Shown here: positions 7,997 to 16,191 of the stretch, one piece after another
Layout: every line of letters starts with the position of its first letter
Position numbering within the stretch: position 1 is the stretch's first letter
Source of the DNA: Gaiellasilicea sp963731615
GTDB taxonomy: Bacteria; Actinomycetota; Thermoleophilia; Gaiellales; Gaiellaceae
Direction: 5' to 3'
Length of the DNA: 64,000 nt
Assembly: GCA_963731615.1 (NCBI GenBank)
Contig: CAVSWD010000004.1
Span: 73,160-137,159 of the forward strand
Position numbers and translations under genes: made by a program
The notes under the pieces: generated by a model
Database searches by the model: none
What the model was told of the DNA's origin: nothing
Seen by the model: only the letters and a program-made list of their open reading frames with translations

Positions 7997-9219
7997 GCGA
8001 GCGCCTCGTTGAACGGCCTGGTCAGCGTCAGCTGCACGTCGCGGAGCGCGCGTGTCCGGAACGCCGCCTCGCAGAAGGCGAGATAGAAGTCCCAGGTGCG
8101 CTCGAAGCGGCCGTCGTAGCCCAGCGCGCGGATCTCGTCGAGATGGGCATGGAAGCTCGCCCGCCAGCAGCGCAGCGTCTCGGCGTAGTGGGGCCCGATC
8201 TCGTCCACCTCGTGCACCATCAGCCGTGAGCTCGACGTCATCGCCTGCGTGAGCGCGGTCAGCGAGGGGATCAGGCAGCCGGGGAAGACGTAGCGCTCGA
8301 TCCAGTCGGGCGAGCGGCGGTAGCGCTCCCAGCGGTCGTCGGGGATCAGGATCGTCTGCACGCAGGCGACGCCGCCCGGCTCGAGCAGCCGGTCGATCGT
8401 CTCGAAGTAGGTGCCGAACTGGCGCTCGCCGATCGCCTCCAGCATCTCGATCGAAGCGACCTTCGTGTAGCTGCCCTCGTGGGAGCGGTAGTCCTGCTCG
8501 AGGATGCGGACGTCGAGACCGCGCGTGCGCTCGCGCGCGAGCGCCGCCTGCTCGGCCGAGATCGTCAGCCCGGTGACACTGCAGCCGTACTCGGTCGCGG
8601 CGAAGCGGGCGAAGCCGCCCCAGCCGCAGCCGATCTCGAGCACGCGGTCGCCGGCGCCGAGCCCGAGCCGTTCGCAGATCCGCCGGTACTTCCTCCGCTG
8701 CGCGTCCGCGAGCGGCTCGCCGGGACGCTCGAAGACGGCGCAGGAATACGTCATCGTCTCGTCGAGCATCAGCCCGAAGAGGTCGTTGCCGAGGTCGTAG
8801 TGATACGCGATGTTGCGGCGCGAGCGGAGCAGGCCGTTGCGGCGGTCGAGCCGGGGTCGCGCATCGAACAGGCGCCGCCAGCCGGCGTGCCGATCGGCGG
8901 CGGTGGCCGCGTTCCGGAGCAGCAGCTCGAGCAGCGCGACCAGGTCGTCGCTGTCCCACTCCCCGGCCGTGTACGACTCGCCGACGCCGAGCTTGCCGCG
9001 CGTCGCGATCCGGCGGAAGAAGGCGTCGTCGTGAATCGTCAGCGATGCGACCGGGCCGCTGCCGAAGCTGCGCACGTGGCCGCCGGGCAGGCGCACCTCC
9101 AGCGTGCCGCCCTCGAGCCGCGTCAGTGCCCGCTCGAGGATCGAGACGGCGATCTGCTCGAGCAGCGGCAGTCGCACGGCGGGCGGCGCGCCGCGCAACG
9201 AACGATCGACGGTGCTCAC
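7993..9219 (-). CDS. Cyclopropane-fatty-acyl-phospholipid synthase family methyltransferase (first copy)
   Basis: The 408-residue product starts at GTG 9219, overlapping the DUF1365 stop as GTGA. The N-terminal domain (about residues 1-120) holds GKLGVGESYTAGEWDSDDLV, the acyl-lipid-binding entry of CFA synthases. The catalytic domain has RRNIAYHYDLGNDLFGLML, then the SAM loop VLEIGCGWGGFARFA, VTGLTISAEQ and IEMLEAIGER. Further on, FPGCLIPSL and the ERTWDFYLAFCEAAF end block match full-length Cfa. Length is canonical (about 380-420). The enzyme probably transfers a one-carbon unit from SAM to a cis double bond in phospholipid acyl chains, giving a cyclopropane, methyl-branched or methyl-alkene product; which of these cannot be read from sequence. 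Confidence 0.9.
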   Translation of the reverse strand: MSTVDRSLRGAPPAVRLPLLEQIAVSILERALTRLEGGTLEVRLPGGHVRSFGSGPVASLTIHDDAFFRRIATRGKLGVGESYTAGEWDSDDLVALLELLLRNAATAADRHAGWRRLFDARPRLDRRNGLLRSRRNIAYHYDLGNDLFGLMLDETMTYSCAVFERPGEPLADAQRRKYRRICERLGLGAGDRVLEIGCGWGGFARFAATEYGCSVTGLTISAEQAALARERTRGLDVRILEQDYRSHEGSYTKVASIEMLEAIGERQFGTYFETIDRLLEPGGVACVQTILIPDDRWERYRRSPDWIERYVFPGCLIPSLTALTQAMTSSSRLMVHEVDEIGPHYAETLRCWRASFHAHLDEIRALGYDGRFERTWDFYLAFCEAAFRTRALRDVQLTLTRPFNEALA

Positions 9220-9950
9220 TTCTTCACCGAGCCCTGACCACGCACGAACGCGGGCTTGCGATGGAACGGAACGCGCTTCAGCCAGAGCCGCAGTGCCTGC
9301 CAGTGGATCAGCGCGATCACCTGAACGGGCATCAGCGGATAACGGAGCAGCATCCGCGCGAGCGAGGCGTTCGTCAGCTCGCGCCGGCGCCCGTGCAGGA
9401 CGGCCGTCAGCGGCCGCTCCGCCCCCTCCTTCACGTGGATCCTCGCCCAGACCCGCTCGCCCGGCTCCGAGAAGGCGTACTCGTAGGAGCCGTCGAGCCC
9501 GAAGAACGGCGAGACGTGCAGGTGCTTCTCGTGCTCGTAGGCGAGCCCGCCGCCGTGCAGCAGCTCGGGGTGCCGCTCGCCGAAGGTGTTGTTCAGCTCC
9601 GCGACCATGCACGCGAGCGAGCCGTCGCCGCGGTAGCACCAGTAGAAGCTGACCGGGTTGAAGACGAAGCCGAGCACGCGAAGCTGCGTCAGCACGAGCA
9701 CGCGCTCGATCGACGAGTCGCCCGCGAACTCGATCACGGCCTGCTTCAGCGGCTTCTCGCCGTCGAAATGGTCGCTGTCGCGGAAGGAGACGACATTGCG
9801 CCCGTTCACCGACAGCAGCTTCAGCCTGCGCTCGAGCTCCGGCAGCTCGTCGAGGTCGAGCAGCCACGTCGAGATCGGGTAGCGGAAGACGTTCTTCGCC
9901 GGCGCCCGGCGCGAGTGTGTCAGCGAGCCGGCGTAGAGCGCCGACTTCAC
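9216..9950 (-). CDS. DUF1365 domain protein
   Basis: This 244-residue protein is taken from GTG 9950 (VKSALYAGSLTHSRR), which overlaps the oxidoreductase stop as GTGA. Hallmarks of DUF1365 are visible: ALYAGSLTHSRR, FRYPISTWLLDLDELPEL, GFVFNPVSFYWCYR, VAELNNTFGERH and HVSPFFGLDGSYEY. The family nearly always travels with an FAD amine-oxidase-like protein and a CFA synthase-like methyltransferase, as here, and is implicated in unusual acyl-lipid formation. Its own reaction is not established. An ATG-led extension upstream exists in this frame but lies wholly inside the oxidoreductase gene and was rejected. Confidence 0.88.
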   Translation of the reverse strand: MKSALYAGSLTHSRRAPAKNVFRYPISTWLLDLDELPELERRLKLLSVNGRNVVSFRDSDHFDGEKPLKQAVIEFAGDSSIERVLVLTQLRVLGFVFNPVSFYWCYRGDGSLACMVAELNNTFGERHPELLHGGGLAYEHEKHLHVSPFFGLDGSYEYAFSEPGERVWARIHVKEGAERPLTAVLHGRRRELTNASLARMLLRYPLMPVQVIALIHWQALRLWLKRVPFHRKPAFVRGQGSVKK

Positions 9951-11158
9951 CAGGACACTCCGAGCCCCGAGGCGACGCGCACGCCCGAGGCGAGCCCGTC
10001 CTCGTGGAAGCCGTTGCCGTGATGCGCACCGGCGTACCACGTGTTGCGCCTGCCGGAGAGCGCCGGCAGCTCCTGCTGCGCGCGGAGCGAGTCGACCGTG
10101 TAGAGGGGATGCTCGTAGACGAGCCGGCGGATTACGTGCTCGTCGTCGACGTCTTCGTTCAGCGTTACGCAGTATTCCGTCTCGCCTGCCAGCGCCTGCA
10201 GCCGGTTGAGCGAATACGTCACCGTCGGCCGGCCGTCGTCGCCGAGCCGGTAGTTCCAGGCCGCCCGGGCCGAGTGGGCGCGCGGCAGCAGCCGGTCGTC
10301 CGTGTGCAGGACGGCGTCGTTGCGCGTGTAGCCGAAGCTGCCGAGCAGCCGCCGCTCGTCGTCGCTTGGATCCTCGAGCAGCGCGAGCGCCTGGTCGGCG
10401 TGCGTCGCGACGACGACCTGGTCGAAGCGGTGCCGCGCGCCGTCGTCAGTCGTCAGCTCGACCCCGTTGGAGTCGCGGCGGAGCGAGCGGGCGCCGAGGC
10501 CGAGTCGCAGGCTCGGCCCGAGCCGGTCCGAGAGCGCGCGGACGTAGGTGTCCGCGCCGCCGCGCACCGTCCGCCACGAGAAGCGGCCGAATCCGAGCAT
10601 GCCGTGATTGTCGAAGAATCGGATCGCGTATGCCGCAGGGAACTCGAGCGCGCGGCCGGGCGCCGTCGACCAGAGCGCCGAGGTGAGCGGCACGAGGAAG
10701 TGGCGACGGAACCGGTGCGAGTAGCCGTGCTCGTCGAGGTAGGCCTGCAGCGAGTGCTGCTCGTAGTCGGCCTCGCCCAGCGAGCGGCGCGCCGTCCGCA
10801 GCCAGCGCCCGATCTCCCAGAGCAGCGCTGCGAAGCGCGGGCTCGCGGTGTTCCGTCTCTGCGCGAACGGTCGCCGGCCGGAGTACTCGAGCCCACAGCG
10901 GTCGCAGCCGACGGAGAAGGACATGTCCGACTCCTGCGTGCCGACGCCGAGCTCGGCGAGCAGACGGCCGAGCAGCGGGTAGTTGCGCGTGTTGTGGACG
11001 AGGAAGCCCGTGTCGAGCGCGAGCCCGTCGTGGGCGATCGTGTGCGTGTGCCCGCCGGCGCGAACGTCCCGCTCGAACACGATCACGTCGTGCGCTCGGC
11101 CGAGCAGATAGGCGGCCCCGAGGCCCGAGATGCCGCTGCCGACGATTGCGATTTTCAT
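9947..11158 (-). CDS. FAD-dependent amine-oxidase-like oxidoreductase (NAD(P)-binding)
   Basis: This 403-residue protein starts at ATG 11158 with GGAG about 11 bases upstream. The N-terminal dinucleotide fold is KIAIVGSGISGLGAAYLLG followed by VIVFERDVRAGGHTHT, and FAD is closed at the C-terminus by NTWYAGAHHGNGFHEDGL. Such proteins (COG2907) form conserved sets with DUF1365 and CFA synthase homologues. In characterised relatives of these sets the flavoprotein oxidises or reduces an acyl chain, as in tuberculostearic or furan fatty acid formation. It is the first gene of the minus-strand lipid operon and is divergent from the desaturase, with a palindrome in the shared 104-bp gap. Confidence 0.88.
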   Translation of the reverse strand: MKIAIVGSGISGLGAAYLLGRAHDVIVFERDVRAGGHTHTIAHDGLALDTGFLVHNTRNYPLLGRLLAELGVGTQESDMSFSVGCDRCGLEYSGRRPFAQRRNTASPRFAALLWEIGRWLRTARRSLGEADYEQHSLQAYLDEHGYSHRFRRHFLVPLTSALWSTAPGRALEFPAAYAIRFFDNHGMLGFGRFSWRTVRGGADTYVRALSDRLGPSLRLGLGARSLRRDSNGVELTTDDGARHRFDQVVVATHADQALALLEDPSDDERRLLGSFGYTRNDAVLHTDDRLLPRAHSARAAWNYRLGDDGRPTVTYSLNRLQALAGETEYCVTLNEDVDDEHVIRRLVYEHPLYTVDSLRAQQELPALSGRRNTWYAGAHHGNGFHEDGLASGVRVASGLGVSW

Positions 11159-11183
11159 CCGCGTGAGATCTCCATTGCAACCG

Positions 11184-11205
11184 TTGTTCGCCCGCCGGCG
11201 AACAA
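11184..11205. promoter_or_regulatory. Palindromic operator candidate between divergent lipid genes
   Basis: TTGTTCGC (11184-11191) and GCGAACAA (11198-11205) form a perfect 8-bp inverted repeat around CCGCCG. Three more bases on each side match with one mismatch, giving near-perfect 11-bp arms. It sits midway between the starts at 11158 (-) and 11263 (+), the expected position for a dimeric regulator controlling both the flavoprotein operon and the desaturase. No regulator gene is adjacent, so the protein is unknown. Confidence 0.5.
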
Positions 11206-11262
11206 TGGATGAGCGGCTACCCTGCCGCGACCTGATGACCGGACAACCCTTGGACATAGGCG

Positions 11263-12196
11263 ATGCTCAGGCCTGCGGCGATCGGGACCGTGCGGACGCG
11301 GACGAGCCGGATCAGCCAGGTCGTGACGCTGGTCGCCGTCGTCGTGCCGCCGCTCGGGATCCTCTCGGCGATGGGCCTGCTCTGGGGCGTCGCCTTCCAC
11401 TGGGTCGATCTCGCGCTGCTCGTCGGCCTTTACGTCGTCTGCGCCTTTGGGACGACGATCGGCTTCCACCGTTACTTCACCCACCGCGGCTTCCAGACGA
11501 GCAAGCCGGTCGAAGCGGTGCTGGCGATCCTCGGCTGCATGACGATGCAGGGGCCGCTGACGCAGTGGGTGACCGACCACCGCAAGCATCACGCGCTCTC
11601 CGACCAGCCGGGCGACCCGCACTCGCCGCACGTCGGCCACGGGGAAGGCGCCTGGGCCGCCGTCCGCGGCTTCGTCCACTCGCATGTCGGCTGGCTGTTC
11701 GCGAACCTCGGCATGGAGCAGGGACGCGACTACGGCAAGGACCTCTACGACAACCGGCTCGTGCGCACGATCGACCGCCTCTACCTGCTCTGGGTCGTGC
11801 TCACGCTCGGGCTGCCGTTTCTGATCGGCTACGCGGTCGGCGGGACGCTCGCGGCCGGCTTCAGCGGGCTCGTGTGGGGCGGCCTGATCCGGATCTTCCT
11901 CTACCAGCACGCCACGTTCAGCGTCAACTCGATCTGTCACATGTTCGGCCGGCGGGACTTCCGCACGCGGGACGAGGCGCGCAACAACTGGCTCGTCGCA
12001 GTGCTCGTCTTCGGTGAGGGCTGGCACAACAACCATCACGCGTTCCCTAGCTCGGCGCAGGCACGGGCTGCTCCCCGGCCAGTTCGACGTCTCGTGGTGG
12101 ATCATCCGCAGCCTGGAGCGGCTCCGGCTCGTCTGGGACGTGAAGCTGCCCGACCGGCAGCAGCTGCGCCGCCGCGCGCTGCCGACCGAGAGCTAA
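11263..12196 (+). CDS. Delta-9 acyl desaturase, interrupted by a +1 frameshift near 12059
   Basis: This is a membrane di-iron fatty acid desaturase with all three His boxes: HRYFTH (residues 69-74), HRKHH (106-110) and HNNHH (255-259), with hydrophobic helices between. About six residues after the last box the frame breaks. GCGCAGGCACGG reads AQAR, while deleting the A at 12059 restores ARHGLLPGQFDVSWWIIRSLE and a proper end at TAA 12196. The uncorrected frame runs on to 12882 as nonsense. The corrected protein is about 310 residues, the family norm. It supplies cis double bonds in acyl chains, the substrate needed by the divergent CFA-like methyltransferases. Its stop overlaps the convergent SRPBCC stop. 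Confidence 0.85.
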
Positions 12197-12627
12197 GCGG
12201 GCCGGTCGAGCGTTTGCTTCAAGCCGGCGAGCGCCTCGTCGGCCGTCTTCTTCAGGACCGGCTTCAGCAGCGGCTCGGCGACCCGGCGCAGGCCCTTGAG
12301 CTTGATCTCGGCGGTGTAGGTGATCCTCGATCCGGCACCCGAGGGCTCGACCACGATCGTGTCGACCGACGTCGCCTTGTCGCCGTCGCCCTCGAGCACG
12401 ATCCGCCGGCCATCGTCGAGCTCCGTCACCCGGTAGCGATAGCGCTGCCGTTTGCCGCGGAAGAGCACGACGACGTCGTACTCGGTGCCGACGCGAACCG
12501 GCGCGTCGGTCAGCTTGCGCGACTCGGCGACGCCGGGATCCCACTCGGCTGCGTGCTCGAACTCGGCGACGTAGCGGAACGCGTCCGCCGCGTCGCGGGC
12601 GACCTCGATCTGCTCGGTGATCCGCAT
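12193..12627 (-). CDS. SRPBCC family (polyketide cyclase/START-like) protein
   Basis: This 144-residue protein is taken from ATG 12627 (MRITEQIEVARDAADAF). It has the START-like pattern: an initial beta strand, VARDAADAFRYVAEFEHAAEWDPGV (helices alpha1/2 with the conserved W-P), strands through YRVTELDDGRRIVL and a long C-terminal helix. Such proteins bind hydrophobic ligands, and placement opposite the desaturase suggests a lipid-related role (inference only). A longer version from an ATG at 12684 adds 19 unconserved residues and was not chosen. Stops of this gene and the desaturase overlap by four bases. Confidence 0.8.
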   Translation of the reverse strand: MRITEQIEVARDAADAFRYVAEFEHAAEWDPGVAESRKLTDAPVRVGTEYDVVVLFRGKRQRYRYRVTELDDGRRIVLEGDGDKATSVDTIVVEPSGAGSRITYTAEIKLKGLRRVAEPLLKPVLKKTADEALAGLKQTLDRPA

Positions 12628-12692
12628 GGCGGAGATCGTGCCAGGTCGAAGAGCCGACGCGGGCCGAGAACACCACGCGAACAATCGCTCCG

Positions 12693-13529
12693 ATGTTCAA
12701 CAGTGCTCGAGGCGGGAACGGAGCATCCGTGTCGCCCGCCCAGGAAGCGTCTCATCAGCTGCGAATCGGCTGCTCGGGCTGGAACTACACTCATTGGCGG
12801 GCCGGTGTCTTCTATCCCCCGCGACTCCCGCAGCGCGATTGGCTCGCCTACTACGCCGCGCGTTTCGACACGGTCGAGCTGAACACGACGTTCTATCGCC
12901 TTCCGCAAGCCGCCGCTGTGGAACGCTGGGTGTCCGAGACCCCGCCTGGCTTCAGCTTCGCGGTCAAGGTCAGCCGGTACATCACGCACATCAAGCGCCT
13001 GGCCGAAGTTTCAGAGCATCTACCGTTTCTCTACGAGCGAATCGAGCCGTTGTTGCGATCCCCGAAGCTCGGGCCGTTGCTCTGGCAGCTGCCACCGACG
13101 TTTCGTTACGACCCCGATCGGCTCGGCAGCACACTCGAGCATCTCCACGATGGCCATCAGCACGCCTTCGAGTTCCGGCATCCCTCCTGGTTCCGCCCGG
13201 AGACGTACGCCTTGCTGCGCAAGCATGGCGCGGCGCTGGTGATTGCCGACCGTCCCTCCGTGAATACGTTTCAGACGCACGAGCGCACGACGGACTTCAC
13301 CTACGTGCGACTCCACGGCGGCACGCGTGGCCGGAACGGCAACTACTCGCGCTCCGAGCTCACCGAGTGGGCCGCGCAACTTGTTTGCTGGACGAAAGAA
13401 GCAGACGCGTTCGTGTACTTCAACAACGATTGGGAGGGGTACGCGATCAACAACGCCATCTTCCTGAAGAACGTTCTCCAGCGCGCTCGCTCGCCGACGG
13501 AACCCGCGGCAGCACGAGCAGCAGGCTGA
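12693..13529 (+). CDS. DUF72 domain protein (YecE-like TIM barrel)
   Basis: This 278-residue protein has the DUF72 signature: IGCSGWNYTHWRAGVFYP, FDTVELNTTFYRLP, FSFAVKVSRYITHIKRL, LLWQLPPTFRYD, FEFRHPSWF, VRLHGG and VYFNNDWEGYAINNA. The fold is a TIM barrel related to AP endonuclease IV-type barrels; biochemical function is unknown. It is followed after 7 bases by udgX in the same direction, which supports a link with nucleic-acid repair (inference). An alternative start at GTG 12729 has a good GGAG five bases upstream and may be the true one, removing 12 unconserved residues. Confidence 0.88.
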   Translation: MFNSARGGNGASVSPAQEASHQLRIGCSGWNYTHWRAGVFYPPRLPQRDWLAYYAARFDTVELNTTFYRLPQAAAVERWVSETPPGFSFAVKVSRYITHIKRLAEVSEHLPFLYERIEPLLRSPKLGPLLWQLPPTFRYDPDRLGSTLEHLHDGHQHAFEFRHPSWFRPETYALLRKHGAALVIADRPSVNTFQTHERTTDFTYVRLHGGTRGRNGNYSRSELTEWAAQLVCWTKEADAFVYFNNDWEGYAINNAIFLKNVLQRARSPTEPAAARAAG

Positions 13530-13536
13530 GGCGTCG

Positions 13537-14133
13537 ATGAGCGCCGAACCCTTTCTTCCCAAGCGACTGACGCTCCCCGCACTCGCAGACGCCGTGCAGC
13601 ACTGCCGGGGTTGTCCGCTCTATGCGAACGCGACGCAGGCCGTGTTCGGTGAAGGGCGACGATCGGCGCGCGTGATGCTCGTCGGTGAGCAGCCGGGCGA
13701 CCATGAGGACCGCGCTGGCAAGCCGTTTGTAGGACCAGCTGGACAGCTCCTCGATCGCGCGCTCGACGAAGCAGGCATCGATCGGAAGGAGACGTACGTC
13801 ACGAACGCCGTCAAGCACTTCAAGTGGAAGCCACGAGGGCCTCGCCGGATCCACGACAAGCCGTCCTGGTCCGAGCAACTCGCCTGTCGGCCGTGGCTCG
13901 ACGCCGAACTGGCGGTGACGAAGCCCGAAGTCCTCATCCTCCTGGGAGCGACCGCCGCTCAAACGCTCCTCGGTCAAACCTTCAGAGTCACACGAGATCG
14001 AGGTCACGTGCCTCACTCCGACCTCGCCGAGACCGTCATCGCCACGATCCACCCGAGCGCGATCCTCCGTTCCCGCGACCGCGATGAAATGTTTCGCGGC
14101 CTCGTCGTCGATCTCGCACTGGCCAGCCGCTGA
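13537..14133 (+). CDS. udgX: UdgX-type uracil-DNA glycosylase
   Basis: This 198-residue member of the uracil-DNA glycosylase superfamily has motif 1 as GEQPGDHEDRAGKPFVGPAG (residues 50-69) and motif 2 as HPSAILR. It also contains the UdgX-specific insertion RRIH (residues 103-106) in WKPRGPRRIHDKPS. In Mycobacterium smegmatis UdgX the histidine of the KRRIH loop attacks the abasic sugar and locks the enzyme covalently to DNA; H106 is the equivalent here. Cluster ligands are visible as C23, C26 and C117, with H94 in VKHFK at the position I recall serving as the fourth ligand. The length matches the family (about 200). It lies 7 bases after DUF72. Confidence 0.9.
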   Translation: MSAEPFLPKRLTLPALADAVQHCRGCPLYANATQAVFGEGRRSARVMLVGEQPGDHEDRAGKPFVGPAGQLLDRALDEAGIDRKETYVTNAVKHFKWKPRGPRRIHDKPSWSEQLACRPWLDAELAVTKPEVLILLGATAAQTLLGQTFRVTRDRGHVPHSDLAETVIATIHPSAILRSRDRDEMFRGLVVDLALASR

Positions 14134-14202
14134 GACCAGTCACGTTTAGGGCGGCGGCCGGTCGGGGGACGGTCGTGGTGCGTACTCCGAGGAGGTCAGA
14201 TC

Positions 14203-15387
14203 GTGAAAGCAGTCACTTGGCACGGCGTCGAGGATGTCCGGGTCGACGAGGTACCGGACCCGAAAATCGAGCAGCCCACAGACGCGATCGTGCGGATCAC
14301 GTCCACCGCGATCTGTGGATCCGATCTTCATCTCTACAAGGTGTTGAGCCCGTACCTCGATGAGGGGGATGTGCTCGGGCACGAGCCGATGGGGATCGTC
14401 GAAGAGGTCGGCGCTGAGGTGAAGCAGATCTCGCCCGGCGATCGCGTTGTGCTGCCTTTCAACATCGCCTGCGGCCACTGCTTCATGTGCGACCACGACC
14501 TCTATTCGCAGTGCGAGACAACCCAGGTGAGAGGACAGGGCAAGGGCGCGGCGCTGTTCGGGTACACGAAGCTGTACGGGCAGGTCCCGGGCGGCCAGGC
14601 CGAGTTCCTGCGAGTCCCGCAGGCCCAGTTCGGCCCGATCAAGGTGCCGGAGGGTCCGCCGGACGAACGTTTCCTCTTTCTCTCCGATGTTCTTCCGACC
14701 GCCTGGCAGGCTGTGCGCTACGCGGACGTTCCGAACGGTGGCACTCTCGCCGTCTATGGCCTCGGACCGATCGGGCAGATGACGGTCCGGATCGCGAAGC
14801 ACGTCGGGGTCGAGCGGGTGTTCGGCGTCGATCTTGTCCCGGAGCGGCTCCAGCTGGCGCAGCGGTACGGCGCGGAGGTGATCGACTGGAACGACGAAGC
14901 CGATCCGGTGGCGGAGATCCTGGAGGCGACATCGGGCCGAGGCGCCGACTCTGTGATCGACGCCGTCGGCATGGAAGCGCACGGCGCTCCGGTCGTACAG
15001 GCGATGCAGGCTGTCGTCGGGAAGCTCCCAAGCCGAGTCGGAGCGAAACTGATGGAGACGGTCGGGACCGACCGCACGACCGTCCTGCACGCCGCGATCG
15101 ACACCGTTCGTCGTGGCGGCACGATCTCTTTGAGCGGCGTGTACGGCGGTGCCGCGACTCCGATGCCGATGATGGATCTCTTCGACAAGCAGATTCAGCT
15201 CCGGATGGGTCAGGCCAACGTCAAGGCATGGATCGACGAGCTGCTCCCGCTCGTCACGGGCGATGCCGACCCTCTCGGCACCGAGGACTTTGCGACGCAT
15301 CTTCTGCCGCTGGCCGAGGCACCCGACGCGTACGAGCTGTTCCAAAAAAAGCAGGATGGAGCGATCAAGATCGTCCTCAAGCCCTGA
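14203..15387 (+). CDS. Zinc-dependent alcohol dehydrogenase, glutathione-independent formaldehyde dehydrogenase-like
   Basis: This 394-residue protein starts at GTG 14203 with GGAGG seven bases upstream. Medium-chain dehydrogenase features in order: CGSDLH (catalytic zinc Cys), GHEPMGIVEEVG (GHE), the structural zinc cysteines in ACGHCFMCDHDLYSQC, and the cofactor site VYGLGPIGQMTVRIAKHVG with VFGVDLVPERL. The inserted VRGQGKGAALFGYTKLYGQVPGGQAEFLRVP is characteristic of the formaldehyde dehydrogenase branch. The likely role is NAD-dependent oxidation of small alcohols or aldehydes, fitting its stress-related surroundings. It is transcribed alone; 69 bases separate it from udgX. Confidence 0.88.
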   Translation: MKAVTWHGVEDVRVDEVPDPKIEQPTDAIVRITSTAICGSDLHLYKVLSPYLDEGDVLGHEPMGIVEEVGAEVKQISPGDRVVLPFNIACGHCFMCDHDLYSQCETTQVRGQGKGAALFGYTKLYGQVPGGQAEFLRVPQAQFGPIKVPEGPPDERFLFLSDVLPTAWQAVRYADVPNGGTLAVYGLGPIGQMTVRIAKHVGVERVFGVDLVPERLQLAQRYGAEVIDWNDEADPVAEILEATSGRGADSVIDAVGMEAHGAPVVQAMQAVVGKLPSRVGAKLMETVGTDRTTVLHAAIDTVRRGGTISLSGVYGGAATPMPMMDLFDKQIQLRMGQANVKAWIDELLPLVTGDADPLGTEDFATHLLPLAEAPDAYELFQKKQDGAIKIVLKP

Positions 15388-15473
15388 CTAACCATCTGAC
15401 GTCCTCCAGCGCCGAGGTTCTGCGGAATGACAGCAGCAGCGACGGCCAGGCAACGTCCGCGTACGGGAGAGTT

Positions 15474-15830
15474 TCACCGCCGGCTTTCGGTGCCGCCTAG
15501 CGTCCTTTCGTCCGTGGCGATCGCGAGTGCGGCAGGTAAGCCCTCATCCTTCTGCACGATCCAGTAGGTGTCGGTCTTCTCGATGACGGTCTCGGCCTCG
15601 GGGAGGTCGTGGCCGGGCCGGATCACGAACAGCGTCGCGTCGTTCCGAACACGAGCGTATGCCTCGGGCGTAATCTCGATCTGGACGGTGCAGCTTTGGA
15701 CGCCGCACTCGCAGACGATCCGCATCGTGTTCGTCGCGGCCATGAAGGTGACGTTCAACTTGCTCACTTCCTCGTTCACGCTGCGGAAGATCGCTTCGTT
15801 CTCACCAATGCGCCGCTTGCGCTCGTTCAT
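15474..15830 (-). CDS. Small CxCx4C family protein (copy 2 of 3), unknown function
   Basis: This 118-residue protein is taken from ATG 15830, preceded by AAAGGAAG. Features shared with the proteins at 15802-16189 and 18781-19188 are an N-terminal helix with FRSVNEEVSKLN, then VCECGVQSCT (CxCx4C), an EAYARVRNDATLFVIRPGHD block with an invariant Gly-His, and a closing strand YWIVQK. The three cysteines plus the GH histidine could bind a metal (inference). No named family comes to mind, although similar proteins are common in Thermoleophilia genomes. The start overlaps the upstream copy by 29 bases, so the two are probably co-translated. Confidence 0.72.
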   Translation of the reverse strand: MNERKRRIGENEAIFRSVNEEVSKLNVTFMAATNTMRIVCECGVQSCTVQIEITPEAYARVRNDATLFVIRPGHDLPEAETVIEKTDTYWIVQKDEGLPAALAIATDERTLGGTESRR

Positions 15831-16189
15831 GAGAGACTTCCTTTCGCGGATCGAGCTCAGCGACGATCTCGGCCGCCTCGCCAACCTTCTCAACGACCGT
15901 ATACCGGTCGAATTCGTCCAGGACACGCACCCAACCGCCGCCGTGCGACCGCGTGCCCGCGTGCGTTGATGAAGTGCGTCGGGTGCGCCCGGACTGCCTC
16001 GTACTCCTCTTGTGAGAGCTGAAGCACGGTGGTGCAGCTTTCCTCTGCGCACTCGCACAGGAACGGAACCGCTTCGGAGTGGTCAAGTTCCATCGAATCC
16101 GCCGCCGAACGGATCCGCTCGTTCGCTTCCCGGAAGAGCGCGTCATTACGGGCGACACGCTCCGCGGCTGGATCATGCCCTTCGTCCAT
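15802..16189 (-). CDS. Small CxCx4C family protein (copy 1 of 3), frameshifted
   Basis: Starting at ATG 16189, the first 80 residues are family-like: NDALFREANERIRSAAD, then FLCECAEESCTTVLQL (CxCx4C), EEYEAVRAHPTHFINARGH. Immediately after the Gly-His the frame is lost. The other frame continues with VRVLDEFDRYTVVEK, the expected last strand, and ends at TGA 15802. The break lies within 15928-15951, a C/G-rich stretch with one base too many. It is therefore either a consensus error or a recent pseudogene. The ATG is two bases from the catalase stop, placing it in an operon with catalase and copy 2. Confidence 0.65.
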
Positions 16190-16191
16190 GG

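Noticed and set aside
12656..12665. Partial match (about ten bases) to the end of tRNA-Thr as an attachment site
   Set aside because: Too short for an att repeat in GC-rich DNA, and no integrase is present.
12677..12685. GCGAACAAT as a second copy of the lipid-promoter half-site
   Set aside because: A single nine-base match is expected by chance in a window of this size and it is not palindromic here.
12197..12882. Long C-terminal extension of the desaturase
   Set aside because: It follows a one-base frameshift and overlaps the SRPBCC and DUF72 genes; no similarity to anything recognisable.
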